From Lepas anatifera (taxonomy: Eukaryota > Arthropoda > Thecostraca > Lepadidae), in contig JAOTON010000330.1 of assembly GCA_034440635.1 (NCBI GenBank), positions 354,001 through 418,000 of the forward strand: a DNA stretch of 64,000 bases. Reading direction: 5' to 3'. Positions within the stretch are counted from its first letter, which is position 1. Every line of letters starts with the position of its first letter. Both the position numbers and the translations under genes were made by a program. The notes below the pieces were generated by a model, which worked only from the letters and a program-made list of their open reading frames with translations, ran no database searches and was not told the origin of the DNA. Below are positions 35,583-46,599 of this stretch, in pieces.

Positions 35583-36031
35583 AAGGGAATGTGGCACCTT
35601 GGTCGAATCATGGAATTTAGTGAAATTAGGCGTACTTTTAGCCAACAATAATGAAACCACTCATGATTTCTCTGAAAAAAAATGTACAATAAGCTCAATA
35701 TTTTTTTAGATACTCCTCTAGGAAGATAAATAAATATCTGCCTGTGGATGATGTCATGATCTGGCAACCACTACCATACTTGAAACGCTTCAAGGGCTTC
35801 GATTGGCTGATGCTCATCGCAACGTCAGCATATGTCGTCACACCAGCGGCTCACAACGGTGGCCGCCCGGCGAGGGGCTGATGAGGGGGCTAGTGTCAGG
35901 TATGTTTTAGCTTTTTCTACGGAAATATCGAGTTCCAAGACAAATGATATATGGAGTACCGGGTTTTCCGACTTGCTTTACAACTTGGCTATCTCAGCTA
36001 AAATCACGTTATAAAGGTCCCACATTCCCTT
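35583..36031. mobile_element. MITE with TA target duplication, 449 bp
   Basis: Inverted ends AAGGGAATGTGGCACCTT and, reverse-complemented, AAGGGAATGTGGGACCTT, flanked by TA at 35581-35582 and 36032-36033. Removing it with one TA joins the surrounding minus-strand frame exactly (FRELK/ELDKVNELRL). TA targets suggest Tc1/mariner mobilisation. No internal gene. Confidence 0.88.
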
Positions 36032-36620
36032 TAACTCTCTAAAGTCCACTGGCTTGTTGTCTGAGTGACTGCGTCTTTTCAGAATGATCCATCTACTGAT
36101 AGCCTCCAGGTTCTTCAGGTGCTGTAGCCTGTAGTTTACGAGACCACAGCTCCTCTCCATGCCGATATTCGTCACCACAGTATCATCGATGTCCTCACTT
36201 TGCTCCAACACAGGGTACTGAGCGGGATACTGCTCCTCATAGATACCTTAGTCCCTCCTTTGCCTCGCTAGCACCAGCCTCATCTCCACCATGGTTAGGT
36301 TTGCCAGTGCAACCATTTCCTCCTTGTACAGCGTTGCATGTTCCACCACCAGCTCCACCACCTCCTGGGTGTAACTTTCCTTCACAGCATTGAACAGCCC
36401 CCACTCACATCAGCCAGCTCGGGCTTGTCGCACAGGAAGAAGTATGTGTCCACCAGCCTTTCCATGCTCTGATACATCTCTTTGAAGAACAACTTCAGGC
36501 TGGAGTGGGTTGCGCCCTACTGGATGGTCCTGGAGTAGAACGGCTCCACCAAGTGAAGGCTGAGGGTGGCCGAGACCACGAGCACTGGCTTCAAGTAGGG
36601 CAGTACCATGACCTACCTCA

Positions 36621-36798
36621 TATACCGTTTCCGATCTGTAGTCGACCGACCGCGCGCGCGTCCATACGCCACTGTGACCGTTTCCAGACTGTTTATTGGC
36701 GCCGTGCCCCACCCATAGGTGACCTCTGGTGGTGAGGTGGTTAACCAATACGATGACAGGTAACAGTCAGTACCAAGTACTGAGTTCTCAACACTACA
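36621..36798 (-). repeat. Gypsy 3' LTR
   Basis: 178 bp, minus strand TGTAGTGTTGAGAACTC to CGGAAACGGTATA. A short GCGGGGATA precedes it, where a polypurine tract is expected. Confidence 0.93.
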
Positions 36799-36924
36799 TA
36801 TCCCCGCACAACTTTTGACTCCAAAATAACCAAGTAACAACATACTGAACAAAGCTAGAAATATCCGCAGCGCGGAGACAAATCAAACAACATTTTCCGT
36901 TTCACCGCTATCTTCGTTCAGTCT

Positions 36925-38140
36925 TTATGCACTGTTCAAGCGAGACGGCTTGAAACGTCGCCTTCCGAAGGACGATGGCGGCAGCTCGCGCCGGTCATCG
37001 TTCGGCGGCAGCTGGTGCGAGGACTGGGAGGAGCCACCACCGCTGTCCGGCGGCTCAGAGGTCTCCGGCGGTGTGCGGGAGTTCGGCTGCTCCTCGGTTG
37101 GCACCACCAGCAGCGGTGTGACGGCGGCCGGAGTACGCGGCATGGCGAGCGCTGACAGCGCGGGGCTCGGCTGCTCAGCGTCGGGCGGCGCTGGGTCAGC
37201 TGCTGCAGTAGAGTGGGGAGACGGTGCCAGAGGCGAGTGCAGTGGCGGCTGTCCGGTCTGGCTCAGTGGTGTTACGGGACCAGGAGACAATGGACGTCCG
37301 TGCTGTGTGCAGTCTGAGCAGGGGACGGGAGGCGTGACAGATGCGCGGTGTTCCATCGCGACCCATCTGACAGCAGAAAGGTTGATTTCCCCACTTGGCG
37401 GAAAACAGTCAGAGGCGGACCAAGGCGTGACGTGTTTTTGGGCACGTAGCCCTGACGTTTGACACGAACGGTGTCACCTGGGCGGATGGACGACAGCTGG
37501 ACACCGCGTCGTCGATTGTAGTTCCTCTTGTTACGCTCCTGTTGTTTCTTCACCCGCTTCTGCAGAGTAGTGTCAGGGACGACTGTTGACATCACGGGGA
37601 GATCCAGGCGCATGCGACGGCCGTGAAGAAGCTCAGACGGCGATTTCCCAGTGGTGCAATGTGGCGTCGCCCTGTAGTGCGCAACGCGGATTCTGACGTA
37701 GGCAGAAAAGCCTGACGACGTTCTTGGCGACTGCTCGGACGCAGCTTTTAGCCATGACTTCAGTTCACGGTTGAGCCGTTCCACAGCTGCCTTTCCACCG
37801 GGCCAGTACAGAGAGGACTTGCTGTGTTTTATGTTGCGCTTCTGTAGGTACTCTTCAAACTTTGAGCTGGTGAACTGTGTACCGTTGTCACTGACGATCT
37901 CGTCGGGATATCCCTCCCTCGAAAGAAGGCGCTCAAGAACTTGATGACGTCATCTGTCTCCACGGTTGAGGTCAGGCCGACCCCGGGCCACTTGGAATAG
38001 TTGTCTGTCGCTGTAATAGCGTATCGGCAGGCAGGCGGAGCCCCTGAGATGGGCCCGACGATGTCCAGTCCAAGTTTGGACCACGGACGGTCCGGCAGCT
38101 CAACCGGCTGGAGAGGAGCTGGACACGCAGAACCAGAAAT
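36925..38140 (-). pseudogene. Gypsy integrase core and C-terminal tail, frameshifted
   Basis: The core starts LGLDIVGPISG (first catalytic Asp). The second Asp lies in an SDNG motif in another frame after a shift near 37918, and the catalytic Glu in VERLNRELKSWL. A C-terminal chromatin/GPY-like region (LGPPLTVFRQVGKSTFLLSD) is followed by a proline-rich tail ending GRRRFKPSRLNSA in a third frame. Inserts element DNA in intact relatives; this copy is broken. Confidence 0.8.
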
Positions 38141-38820
38141 AATTGAGTCTTTTGACTGGCACGTCGTGCACTCCCGGACCAGGACTGAGGTCGCGGAATC
38201 CATGCCAGGCCACCAGGCTAGGGGCGCAGCAGCTGTTTGGTGCGGATGATGCCTTCGTGCGACTTGTGCGCGACTTCCAAGTACTGCTGTTGGAGAGACT
38301 ATGGTACAACGACGCGGTCAACACCTCGCACAACAACGTCGTTTTCTAAGACATGGAGCTCGTCTCTGACGTCATAGAAGTTGCGTAGAGCTTCGCTGCA
38401 TTTGCGGCGACTTTCGGGCCATCCACAGCGGATGGCGGCACGGACCTCTGTGAGGACAGGTTCAGTGGCGGATGCAGTTCGGACATCATCATCAGAAACA
38501 GTAGCTCCAACTTCTTCTCCGACAAGAGGAGACACCTTGAGGACAGCATCAGAGCTTATACGGAGCTGCTGCAGCAGATCCAGGCCCATGATGGCTTCAT
38601 TTGCACCCGTGTCGACAAGCACAAACTCGGTTCTGACTTCACGACCGTTGAAGGACACGACTGCAGATAGTTTACCACGAACTGGCAACGGATTCCGACA
38701 AAATCCGAAGAGTTTGGAGCTACTGGCAGAAAAGGGAATGTCCTTAAACAGCTGCCTGGCTGTCCCATGCTGAGGATGGAACACGTAGCTCCGGTATCCA
38801 CCTGCAGCGTAACCTCACGC
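38130..38820 (-). pseudogene. Gypsy protease fused by deletion to the integrase zinc-binding region
   Basis: VDTGATCSILS is the aspartic-protease active-site motif, and a second VDTGANEAIMGLDLLQQ follows in the next frame. Coding then passes directly to the region before the integrase H2C2 finger (HKSHEGIIRTKQLL, later CTTCQ), with no RT/RNase H motifs. A 1-nt shift lies in the G4 run at 38221-38224. Confidence 0.75.
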
Positions 38821-38847
38821 TGATGTGACCTAGCTGTGATGCTGACG

Positions 38848-39699
38848 TCACAGGTGAGTTTGGACCGGTGCTGCTGACTGCAAGCGAGAATTGGAAAATC
38901 CTCCGATACTTCCTTGCAGGCTGAAGTGGCCTTCTGTTGCTTGGGACGGTCCGCTGTTACGGATATTTCCGCCACCACCGCCGGCACCGCCACTGCGGCA
39001 CCAGGCAGCGAAATGTCCGACACGCCGGCAGGCGTAAGACTGGATGTTTTTGGCCGGACAATAGCCTGATGGTAGGTGCTTCCTACCACAGTTCTTGCAC
39101 GTATCACCGGACTGACAGTGATTGGGCCTAGATACCTTAGAAACAGAATGTGACGTCATCATCGCGGCTTGCCTTCGAGAACGCTCGTATGCGTCAGCAG
39201 TGGCGAGCACCTTGTTGAGCGTCAAATCCTTATCCTGGAGAAATCTCTCACGTAGAACTGGATGGATGGTGTTCTCAACAACTGCATCCCTGATGAGCTC
39301 GTCAGCCATCGCGCCGTACCCACAGGACTTGGACAAATCCCGGAGAGCAACGACAAAGTCCGCTGTCGACTCGTCAGGCAGTTGGCTTCCCTGTCGAAAC
39401 TTATAACGTTCTACGATCACGTTAACTTGCAGCGTATAAAACTCTCGCAGCTGCCGTAGCACCACATCTGCCTCAGACTCGCCTTCCAACTTCACTGCAG
39501 TTGGAAGCGTTTCATACCCTCGGTGCGCCTCTTCCCCCACGCAGTGAAGCAGGAAAGCCCGTTGCCGGAGGGCAGTGAACTCCGACCCGCCGACCGCGGT
39601 CAGGTAGTTCAAGTACCGGCGCTCCCACACGCTCCACTCCAGGGACGGCTTGCCGGGGTGTGGCAGAAATGGCGGCGGCGGCTGGACCCCGTCCATCAC
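38848..39699 (-). CDS. Gypsy gag-like protein
   Basis: Starts MMDGVQPPPPFLPHPGKP, followed by the typical gag helix region (WSVWERRYLNYLTAVG, LRQLREFYTLQVNVIVERYK) and a nucleocapsid-type zinc region: CKNCGRKHLPSGYC, then CRRVGHFAAWC, whose first Cys of the usual second knuckle appears as Tyr. Packages element RNA in intact relatives. The frame is open for 284 codons and overlaps the protease frame. Confidence 0.85.
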   Translation of the reverse strand: MMDGVQPPPPFLPHPGKPSLEWSVWERRYLNYLTAVGGSEFTALRQRAFLLHCVGEEAHRGYETLPTAVKLEGESEADVVLRQLREFYTLQVNVIVERYKFRQGSQLPDESTADFVVALRDLSKSCGYGAMADELIRDAVVENTIHPVLRERFLQDKDLTLNKVLATADAYERSRRQAAMMTSHSVSKVSRPNHCQSGDTCKNCGRKHLPSGYCPAKNIQSYACRRVGHFAAWCRSGGAGGGGGNIRNSGPSQATEGHFSLQGSIGGFSNSRLQSAAPVQTHL

Positions 39700-39792
39700 T
39701 AACAGCTGTAACTGAGGCGCGAAACTAATATGCGAAATCGGAGAAGCTAATTATACTCTACTCGAAAAAGTCTCATCCTGAACGCTAAAATC

Positions 39793-39970
39793 TATAGCGT
39801 TTCCGATCTGTAGTCGACCGACCGCGCGCGCGTCCATACGCCACTGTGACCGTTTCCAGACTGTTTGTTGGCGCCGTGCCCCACCCATAGGTGACCTCTG
39901 GTGGTGAGGTGGTCAACCAATACGATGACACGTAACAGTCAGTACCAAGTACTGAGTTCCCAACAGTACA
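39793..39970 (-). repeat. Gypsy 5' LTR
   Basis: 178 bp, minus strand TGTACTGTTGGGAACTC to CGGAAACGCTATA. Followed by GATTTTAGCGTTCAGGATG, where a primer-binding site is expected; I could not match it to a tRNA. Confidence 0.93.
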
Positions 39971-41865
39971 CCTCACAAGACAAGCCAGGCGGTTGTTGAT
40001 GTCAGGGAAGTCATCCAGGAAGTTACTGCTATTCTCATAGTTGTAAAGGGCGATGGCTGCTGCTCTGGACAGCAGTCCAAACCTTGCATCCTTGTAGGCG
40101 AAGTGGTTACCCTCCAACCCCCTTTGCTTGAGGTAGACCATGAACTGTTCATGTCTGTTCCATGGTTTGTGGCTGTACTCAGGAGCAACCAGTCGTATCA
40201 TCATGTCAAGTGCCTGGCCGGCGATACCGAAGTTCTTCGTGTCGTAGTCGATGTCTACCAGGAATGACTTCACCCTCTTCCATCTTCATCCCCCTCCACG
40301 TTCCTCATGACCTTATTCATCCCCAGGAAAAGCTCAGAGTGGTGTGGGTGTTGCAGAAGACCTGCCCGGCCGGGGGTTTCCAGGTCATACAGCTCTGCCA
40401 GCAATGGCGAAATCCACTTGTTGTGCTCTGTGCTGTCCGTCATGTGGACGTCCACCATCTGGTAGCCCTCCCTGGCAGTCAATCCCTTGCTGGCCACCAG
40501 CACCTCCATCCCCGAGTCCACCTGTATGGCGATGTCTTCCTTGGTCTCCCCGTAGATGGACAGTATGGGAAGGTCCAGTTGAAGATTCTGGCCGATGTGG
40601 AGACCTGACACCATGAAGTGCCCGGCCCCTTCTTGGTTGTGCTGTCGGAGGCGCGGGTGATGGCCCTGCCCTGTTCTCTCCCTCCTCCACCACCTCCACC
40701 ACCCTAGCCATTCCCTCCACCTCCTGCAGCTGCAGCGCCGTCCTAATGTTTCTGTCATCTGGAGCTGTGTTGTTGGCGAAGGGTTTCTCATTCTGATCAG
40801 CAATTTTCCACTCCCTGTCGAACATCTTGTTCCCGACTGTCACAATAGATGCAGCAGCTTCTAGTATGGATAATCCTAAGCCAGTCAGTGCAGCACAGGT
40901 CTGGTAAAGCACAGGTTTCACTTTTCTTTCAGTCTCTCTGATGCGTTGGAACTTTTCTGGAAGACTCATTTTCTTTTTCACTCTTTTCATATTCCTTATT
41001 ATTCTTTTTAGGCGGATCATCAAAATATTTCTCCTCTGTATCCGCGACTTCGGTAGTCTCCATGGTTTCCTCTTCATCACTGGAGCTAGAGTGAAGAATG
41101 CCTTCCTCCACAAGAATCTTCTTCATGGAGCCGAGGTCCTTGTACCTGAACTGCTCCTCCTTCTGCCTCTTCCACTTCTCTCTCATTTCCAGCTCCCTCT
41201 AGTTCTTTATCCAGGCCAGGTAGAAGGTGGGGTCACACCCGTTCTCACACCATGACCCGGGGCCCTTCCGGTCCTCGTAGTACATTTTGTCTCTATCGTT
41301 CATCCTGAGGCCCCCCACTCCTCCTCACACTTAGCGGTCCTGTTACAGCTGTCCACGATAAGCTTGTCCGGCACCCCTTCCTCGCCGGGGTTGACATTAA
41401 ACAGCAGGTCTTTCTTTTCAAACAGTTCAACAAACGTGAGGTACTCCTTGCTCTCCAGCTGCCCCTGTCCTTGCCTTTTTCCCCACTGTGTAGTCAGTGT
41501 GTACATTCTTTACCATCTTCAGCACAGTCAGGAAGGACTTGTTGTAAACGGTGTCGTGGAACCACTTGGCGATCATCTGCTTTATCACCTCTCTGCACAC
41601 CATGTCAGCAGTGACCCCCTGCCCTGCCCCTTCCCCTCCAGCAGGTTTCTCATCATCCCCACCACATTCTTATATGTCGGCAGCTTGTTTGATGAGATGA
41701 AGGACTTGGTTGCAGGGAAGTCAGCATCGAAGTCTGCACCTTGCGGCCAGACCTCAACCTACTCTTAGCTCCACCCGTGGCCATCCTGTTTGGATCTTAG
41801 CTGGCAACGATCAACTCATCCAATGTTTGTCAACTCTGCTCTCGAGAGTATAGGTCATTCCGGGC

Positions 41866-44800
41866 CAGGGGCACAACCAGGGGGGCACAGGGGACACGTG
41901 CCCCCATATCAGTGCCGAGGTGCCCTTTTGATTGCCAGGTGGTGTGCCCTCTTTGGGCCGTGCCGCTCGAAATTTAGTGCCCTACGCCATTGAGCCTCAA
42001 TGGAACTAGACTGCATTTTGCGATTTCAACTATTGTTTGACAATCAAGTGCCTCTTTTGGTCAGCTAGGGTATTCAGTCGCCTTTCCAAGCATCCGGAAA
42101 GAATATAGGCAGGTAATCCGTTTCCAGATAATGCCTCATCATCGCCAATAATCGTACGGGCGGAGCTCATCTGGTGCCCCTTGGAGCTGATCATGTGCCC
42201 TCTGAGCTGATCTGGTGCCCTCGTAGTCAATCTGGTGCCCCCTGAGAAATTAAGTGTGCTTTCTGAACCTATATAATAATCTCTGAGTCAGTCTGATACC
42301 TCCGAGCTTGTCTGGTGCCCTATTAGCTGTTTTAGTGCCCCTTGAGCTGATCCGGGCCCCCTGAGCTTATTTAATGCCTCCCGGAGTTGATCTACTGTCC
42401 AGGGGTGCAGCCAGGGGGCACAGGGAGCACGTGCCCCCCATCACTGCCAGGGTGCCCTTTTGATTTCCAGGTGGTGTACAAAATTTGGGCCGTGTCGCTC
42501 GAAATTTAGTGCAAAACGCCGTTGAACCTAGATGTAACTGGACCCCATGTAGCGATTAAACTATTGTTGGACAATTTAATACATTTTTCGGTCAGCTAGG
42601 GCATTCTGTCGCCTTTCCAAGCACCCGGGAAGAGTATGGGCACCTAGTATGTGCCCACCTAATGCCTCATCGTTGCCAATAATCGTACGGGTGAAGCTAA
42701 TCTGGTGCCCTTTAAGCTCATCTTGTGGCCTCTCAGCTGGTATTGGCTCCTTGAGCTGATTACTTGCCCTCTAAGCTGATCTGGTGCCCCTGAGTCAATC
42801 GAGTGCCCCACTGATAAAATAATTGTGCCTCCTGAACCTATATGAGTTTTTATAATGCCTCCGAGCTTGCTTGGTGCCCTAATAGCTGATTTAGTGCCCC
42901 ATGAGTTGATTCGGGCCCCCGAGCTGATCTCATTTCTCCCCAAGTTGATCTACTGTCTCCTAAGTCAATATGGTGCCGCTTCAGCTGATTAGGTGCCCCC
43001 TCAGCTGATTATTGATGTCTCCTTAGATGGTCTGGTGCCCCCTGAGCTGGTTTGGTGGGCCCTGAGCTTATCTTGTGTCCCCTGAGTTATGTTGCTCCCT
43101 GAGCTGATTTAGGCCCCTGCCATAGTCTGGGGGGCTGAGAGCTGATCTGGGCCCCCGAGCGGATCGATCTGGTGCCACCTGAGCTGCACTAATGCCCCTG
43201 AGTCGATCTGGTGCCTCCCGAGTCTATATGATGCCCTCTGAGCTAGTCTGTTGCCCCCTAAGCTAATCTGGCGCCTTTAAGCTGACCTGGGCCTCCTTAC
43301 ATGATTTCATGAGCAGCCCTAAAGCCCTGAGCTGAGCTGGACCCACAGAGGCTAATACGGGCCCCTGAGATTGTATGGGGCTCCTGAGCTGATTGATTGG
43401 CTCCTGACTTGATCTGGTATTCCCGAGCTGCTCGGGGACCACTGATCGGATTGTTTGTACCCGAAGCTGATCGGCTGCCCTATGGGCATCTGGTGTCCCC
43501 TGAGCAGCTCTGGGGCTTTTGAACTGATTGGGTCCCGAGCTGGTGAGGGATCCCTGAGCTGATTTAGTGCCCCTGACTTGAACTTGTCCCCTGAGCTGAT
43601 CGATCTGGTGCACCCTGAGCAGATTTATTGCCCCCTGAGCTTAACTAATGCCCCCTGAGTCGATCTGGGGCCTGCTGAGTCATCAGTGTGTCTCCTGAGT
43701 CCATCTGATTCCCTTTGAGCTATTCTGGTGCTCCATGGCTAGTATTGTGCCCTTTAAGCAGACCTGGGTCTCCTGGGTTGATTACGTGATTTCCTGAGCA
43801 GCTCCCAGGCCCTGAGCTGAGCTGAGCCAACAAGGGTTGGTAAGAGCCCCTGAGATGGTATGGGGCTCCTGAGCTGATTAAGTGCCTCCTGACTTGATCT
43901 GGTATTCCCGAGCTGATCTGGGCCCCGAGCTGGTCGGGACCACTGATCTGATGGTTTGTCCTCGAAGCTGATCTGGTGCACTATGGGCCGATCTGGTGTC
44001 CCCTGAGCAGCTCTGGGGCTTTTGAACTGATTGGGCCCCAAGCTGGTCAGGGATCACTGAGCTGATTTAGTGGCCCTGACTCGATCTTGCCCCCTGACCT
44101 GACTTGAGGCCCCTAAACTGATCTGGGGCCCAAGAGCAGATCTGGGTTCTGAGGGTACCCTGCGCTGGTCTGGGCTCTGACCTTGTGAGAGCCCCTAATG
44201 TTGGCTTGAGGCCCCCTGAGGTGATCTGGAGCATTAAACTGTTCTGGGGTTTCTTGAACTGGTTTAAGGCCCTATGAGCCTATCTGTGGCCCATTGAGCT
44301 AGTCTGATGACCTCATCTCTAGAGCCAATGAGCTATTCTAGTCCCTGGGTGAAGCATGAGCTGCTCTGGGGCCCTGATCTACATCAGGGCCCCAGAGGTG
44401 GTCTTGAATAGACAGATAATAAGAGCACAAGACCAACTCCCGTCATCTCGGGGCGGGGTCACTGAGCTAGTCTAGCCCCTGGAGGCATAACTGGGGGGGA
44501 TGGGGGAAGCTGCTCTGGAGGCCTCTGATCCACACTTGGGGGCCCCAGAGCTGGTCTTGAATAGATGGGGAATAAGAACACGATGGAAACTCCCCTTGTA
44601 AAACGGAGCTAACGAGGAATGAGGAATCCCTAAAACGGCTTGTGATGCCTAGGCACTTCTGGTGATATAAATTGCTTATTATACTGGTGGAGTCTGGGAA
44701 GGGATGATAAAAAGGCATGTGCCCCTGAGCTCAGAGCACAGTCGCCTAAACCAGGATTTCTACTAATTAATTTAAATGAAGAACTAGTTTCCACAATTGT

Positions 44801-45409
44801 CAGCCCTGTCCCACCATCCCCATCCAAACCACCGGCCTGTTCACCTTTTCTTTACTCTTAACTGGGACCGATCCTTGAGAATATGGAAGTTAATAAACGC
44901 GTTCAAAAGGTATCTCCCAAATCATTCCGGCAGCACAAATTTTAATCTTCCCAAGTCACTATGCCACACCTCGTCCCATGGCAATCGTGGGAGGCAAGGA
45001 ACTTAATCCGCGTTCGACCAGGGCTTACTCGTCACGACAAAAGCAGTGGGCATAACAAATGAATTTTCGACTCCAAAATGTCTTAACCTGCACATGGTAA
45101 CAGATATCACATGCTCCGCAGATTTCTCTGATGTCAAGTACTTGCATGAGTTGGCTGATTTGCCCTTAAATTTATCCAAAACAGTCGTGTTTTGGCTACT
45201 TTCATGACATTTTGGTGATATTTTTTCGGTTTTAATCGAAATTTCCTTCTCCGTCAATGACTTGTTTGCATTTTTATTGAACCAAAGATGCCCAAAATGG
45301 TATAAACATAGATTTGGCAAGTTTAAGTTACGTTAAAAAGTGCCCTTTTTCTTCCGGGTGCCCTCAAAGTTGGTGTGCCCCCAATACCAAAGCTCTGGCT
45401 GCGCTCCTG
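41866..45409. mobile_element. hAT-like nonautonomous element filled with a minisatellite, 3,544 bp
   Basis: Ends CAGGGGCACAACCAG and, reverse-complemented, CAGGAGCGCAGCCAG. Perfect 8-bp target duplication TTCCGGGC at 41858-41865 and 45410-45417, within the LINE endonuclease; removing the element leaves the IPGLSDHD frame continuous. Its left about 540 bp is directly duplicated (41866-42400 and 42403-42940). The interior is a long degenerate array and the right about 700 bp (44.7-45.4 kb) is ordinary sequence. No transposase. Confidence 0.88.
42130..44560. repeat. minisatellite array A (20-bp unit GAGCTGATCTGGTGCCCCCT)
   Basis: About 2.4 kb of diverged units near 20 bp, consensus by eye GAGCTGATCTGGTGCCCCCT. 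A higher-order repeat of about 485 bp is visible (TGACTTGATCTGGTATTCCC at 43405 and 43890). Open frames across it are repeat translations. Confidence 0.9.
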
Positions 45410-46599
45410 TTCCGGGCTTATCTGACCATGATGCTGTTTACTGTGAATTTACCACAAATCGAAAGAATCGGAAACAAACGCCAGAGTTTATTGTACTTTA
45501 CAAGAAGGCAAACTGGACCGGTCTTAAAAGCGCATGTACGCATATTGTTCCCAGGACGAATTCTATGAGTTATACGGCCACTACTGAAGATCAGCGGACT
45601 TTTTCAAACGCTCGTTATCTGACGCTATCGCTAAATTCATCCCACGCAAATAAGCTCGTTCAAAGGAAAGCACACCATGGATAACTCCTTCTCTTCGGCA
45701 CTTGATCAACAATAAAAAAGTAGGTTAAAGAAGATGTGCAAACAAAACAGGGAAAATGTATCAAGAATTGCGGTGGTAAGTTCAACGACAACTGAAATGT
45801 GCTTTCTCGCACAACCTGAACCCTATCTTCGAAGGTATCGACCCCGAACAAAGAATCAAAGATAAGCGATTTCGGATATTCATCGAACATCTTAAGTCAT
45901 CACGTGTTGGCTTTGCAACAATAGAAGAAAATGGTCATCTGATATCAGACCCGAAACCACAACCAACATGAATCACCTGCAAAATAATATCTTGAGCAGC
46001 CAACAGCATGGATTACTTAGAAGAGGTCTTGTAAAACACAACTTCTAGAATTCACAGACTAATTCATCGAATATACTTCAAGGGGACAAGAAACTGGCAT
46101 CCCCATCATAGACTACGCCAAGGCTTTTGACAAGAGTAATGGTAGCTTGCTTATCAAGCTTCTGTAGTATGGCGTCGGTGGAAAAATGAATCCATGGATT
46201 TTCGACATCCTGACAAACTGAAGACAGGCGGTAGTTGTCAGTGGTGTCAAGTCCGGGTTCATTGATTTAAGCCTGGAGTGTCACAGGGAAGTGTCCTCGG
46301 CCTGTGTATATTCCTCGTAACTAACAGCACCCAGCGAAAAGCTGATTGCGCCCGAATTTGACATGCTTTTCAGTGTGTACTTTGTCTTGACGGCCGACCA
46401 TTTGGGGACAAGGCCAAAATATTTATTTCAGGAATTTGGGGAGCCATGCCCACATCGCCCCCCCCACAGAGCTGCCAGAGATCGACGCCTTTCAAATTGT
46501 CATAATATGAATGACCAATTTCACTTCTAATGATTATTTGGTCACGCAAACAAGTGTATGATAAAAGTCTTTCATATAGCTCTAGGACGAGCCGGATAA

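Larger units (their letters stand above)
36621..39970 (-). mobile_element. Ty3/Gypsy LTR retrotransposon lacking reverse transcriptase, 3,350 bp
   Basis: Two 178-bp direct LTRs (36621-36798 and 39793-39970) with 6 differences counted by eye (about 97 percent identity), and a perfect 5-bp target duplication CCTCA at 36616-36620 and 39971-39975. Minus-strand order is gag, protease and integrase, with no RT or RNase H between protease and the integrase zinc-binding domain. This internal deletion leaves an element that depends on others. It sits inside the uncharacterised pseudogene at 35.1-41.8 kb; the empty site is continuous in frame. Near-identical LTRs indicate recent insertion. Confidence 0.93.
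35108..41785 (-). pseudogene. uncharacterised multi-copy protein family, split by a MITE and a Gypsy element
   Basis: Function unknown to me. Coding phrases run on the minus strand from about 41.78 kb to the stop at 35108: FVELFEKKDLLFNVNPGEEG, YYEDRKGPGSWCENGCDPTF, MREKWKRQKEEQFRYKDL, an acidic stretch, LPEKFQRIRETERKVKPVLY, AGHFMVSGLHIGQNL, MKSFLVDIDYDTKNFGIAGQ, DINNRLACLVR, [Gypsy], HSSLKLFFKEMYQSMERL, NIGMERSCGLVNYRLQHL, [MITE], VNELRLKLSETMKEKQ and REFGEALKSLL. Without insertions it is about 3.3 kb, near 1,050-1,100 residues. Intact relatives, as I recall them, are multi-copy proteins of cnidarians, crustaceans and others without a named function. Stops TAG beside the Gypsy site and at the codon before GATHSSLK, plus frameshifts, make it a pseudogene. 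Confidence 0.6.
41780..46330 (+). mobile_element. CR1/Jockey-like LINE fragment, 5'-truncated, split by a minisatellite element
   Basis: A plus-strand endonuclease end (VIPGLSDHDAVYCEF around the insertion site at 41865/45410) is followed by weak RT linker sequence and, at 46080-46330, the RT blocks IPIIDYAKAFDK and QAVVVSGVKSGFID. Several stops and frameshifts; the thumb and 3' end are lost. It is a different LINE from the one at 15.9-21.7 kb. Confidence 0.7.

Noticed and set aside
36950..37462. A 170-codon plus-strand frame
   Set aside because: It is the opposite-strand shadow of the proline-rich integrase tail of the Gypsy element.
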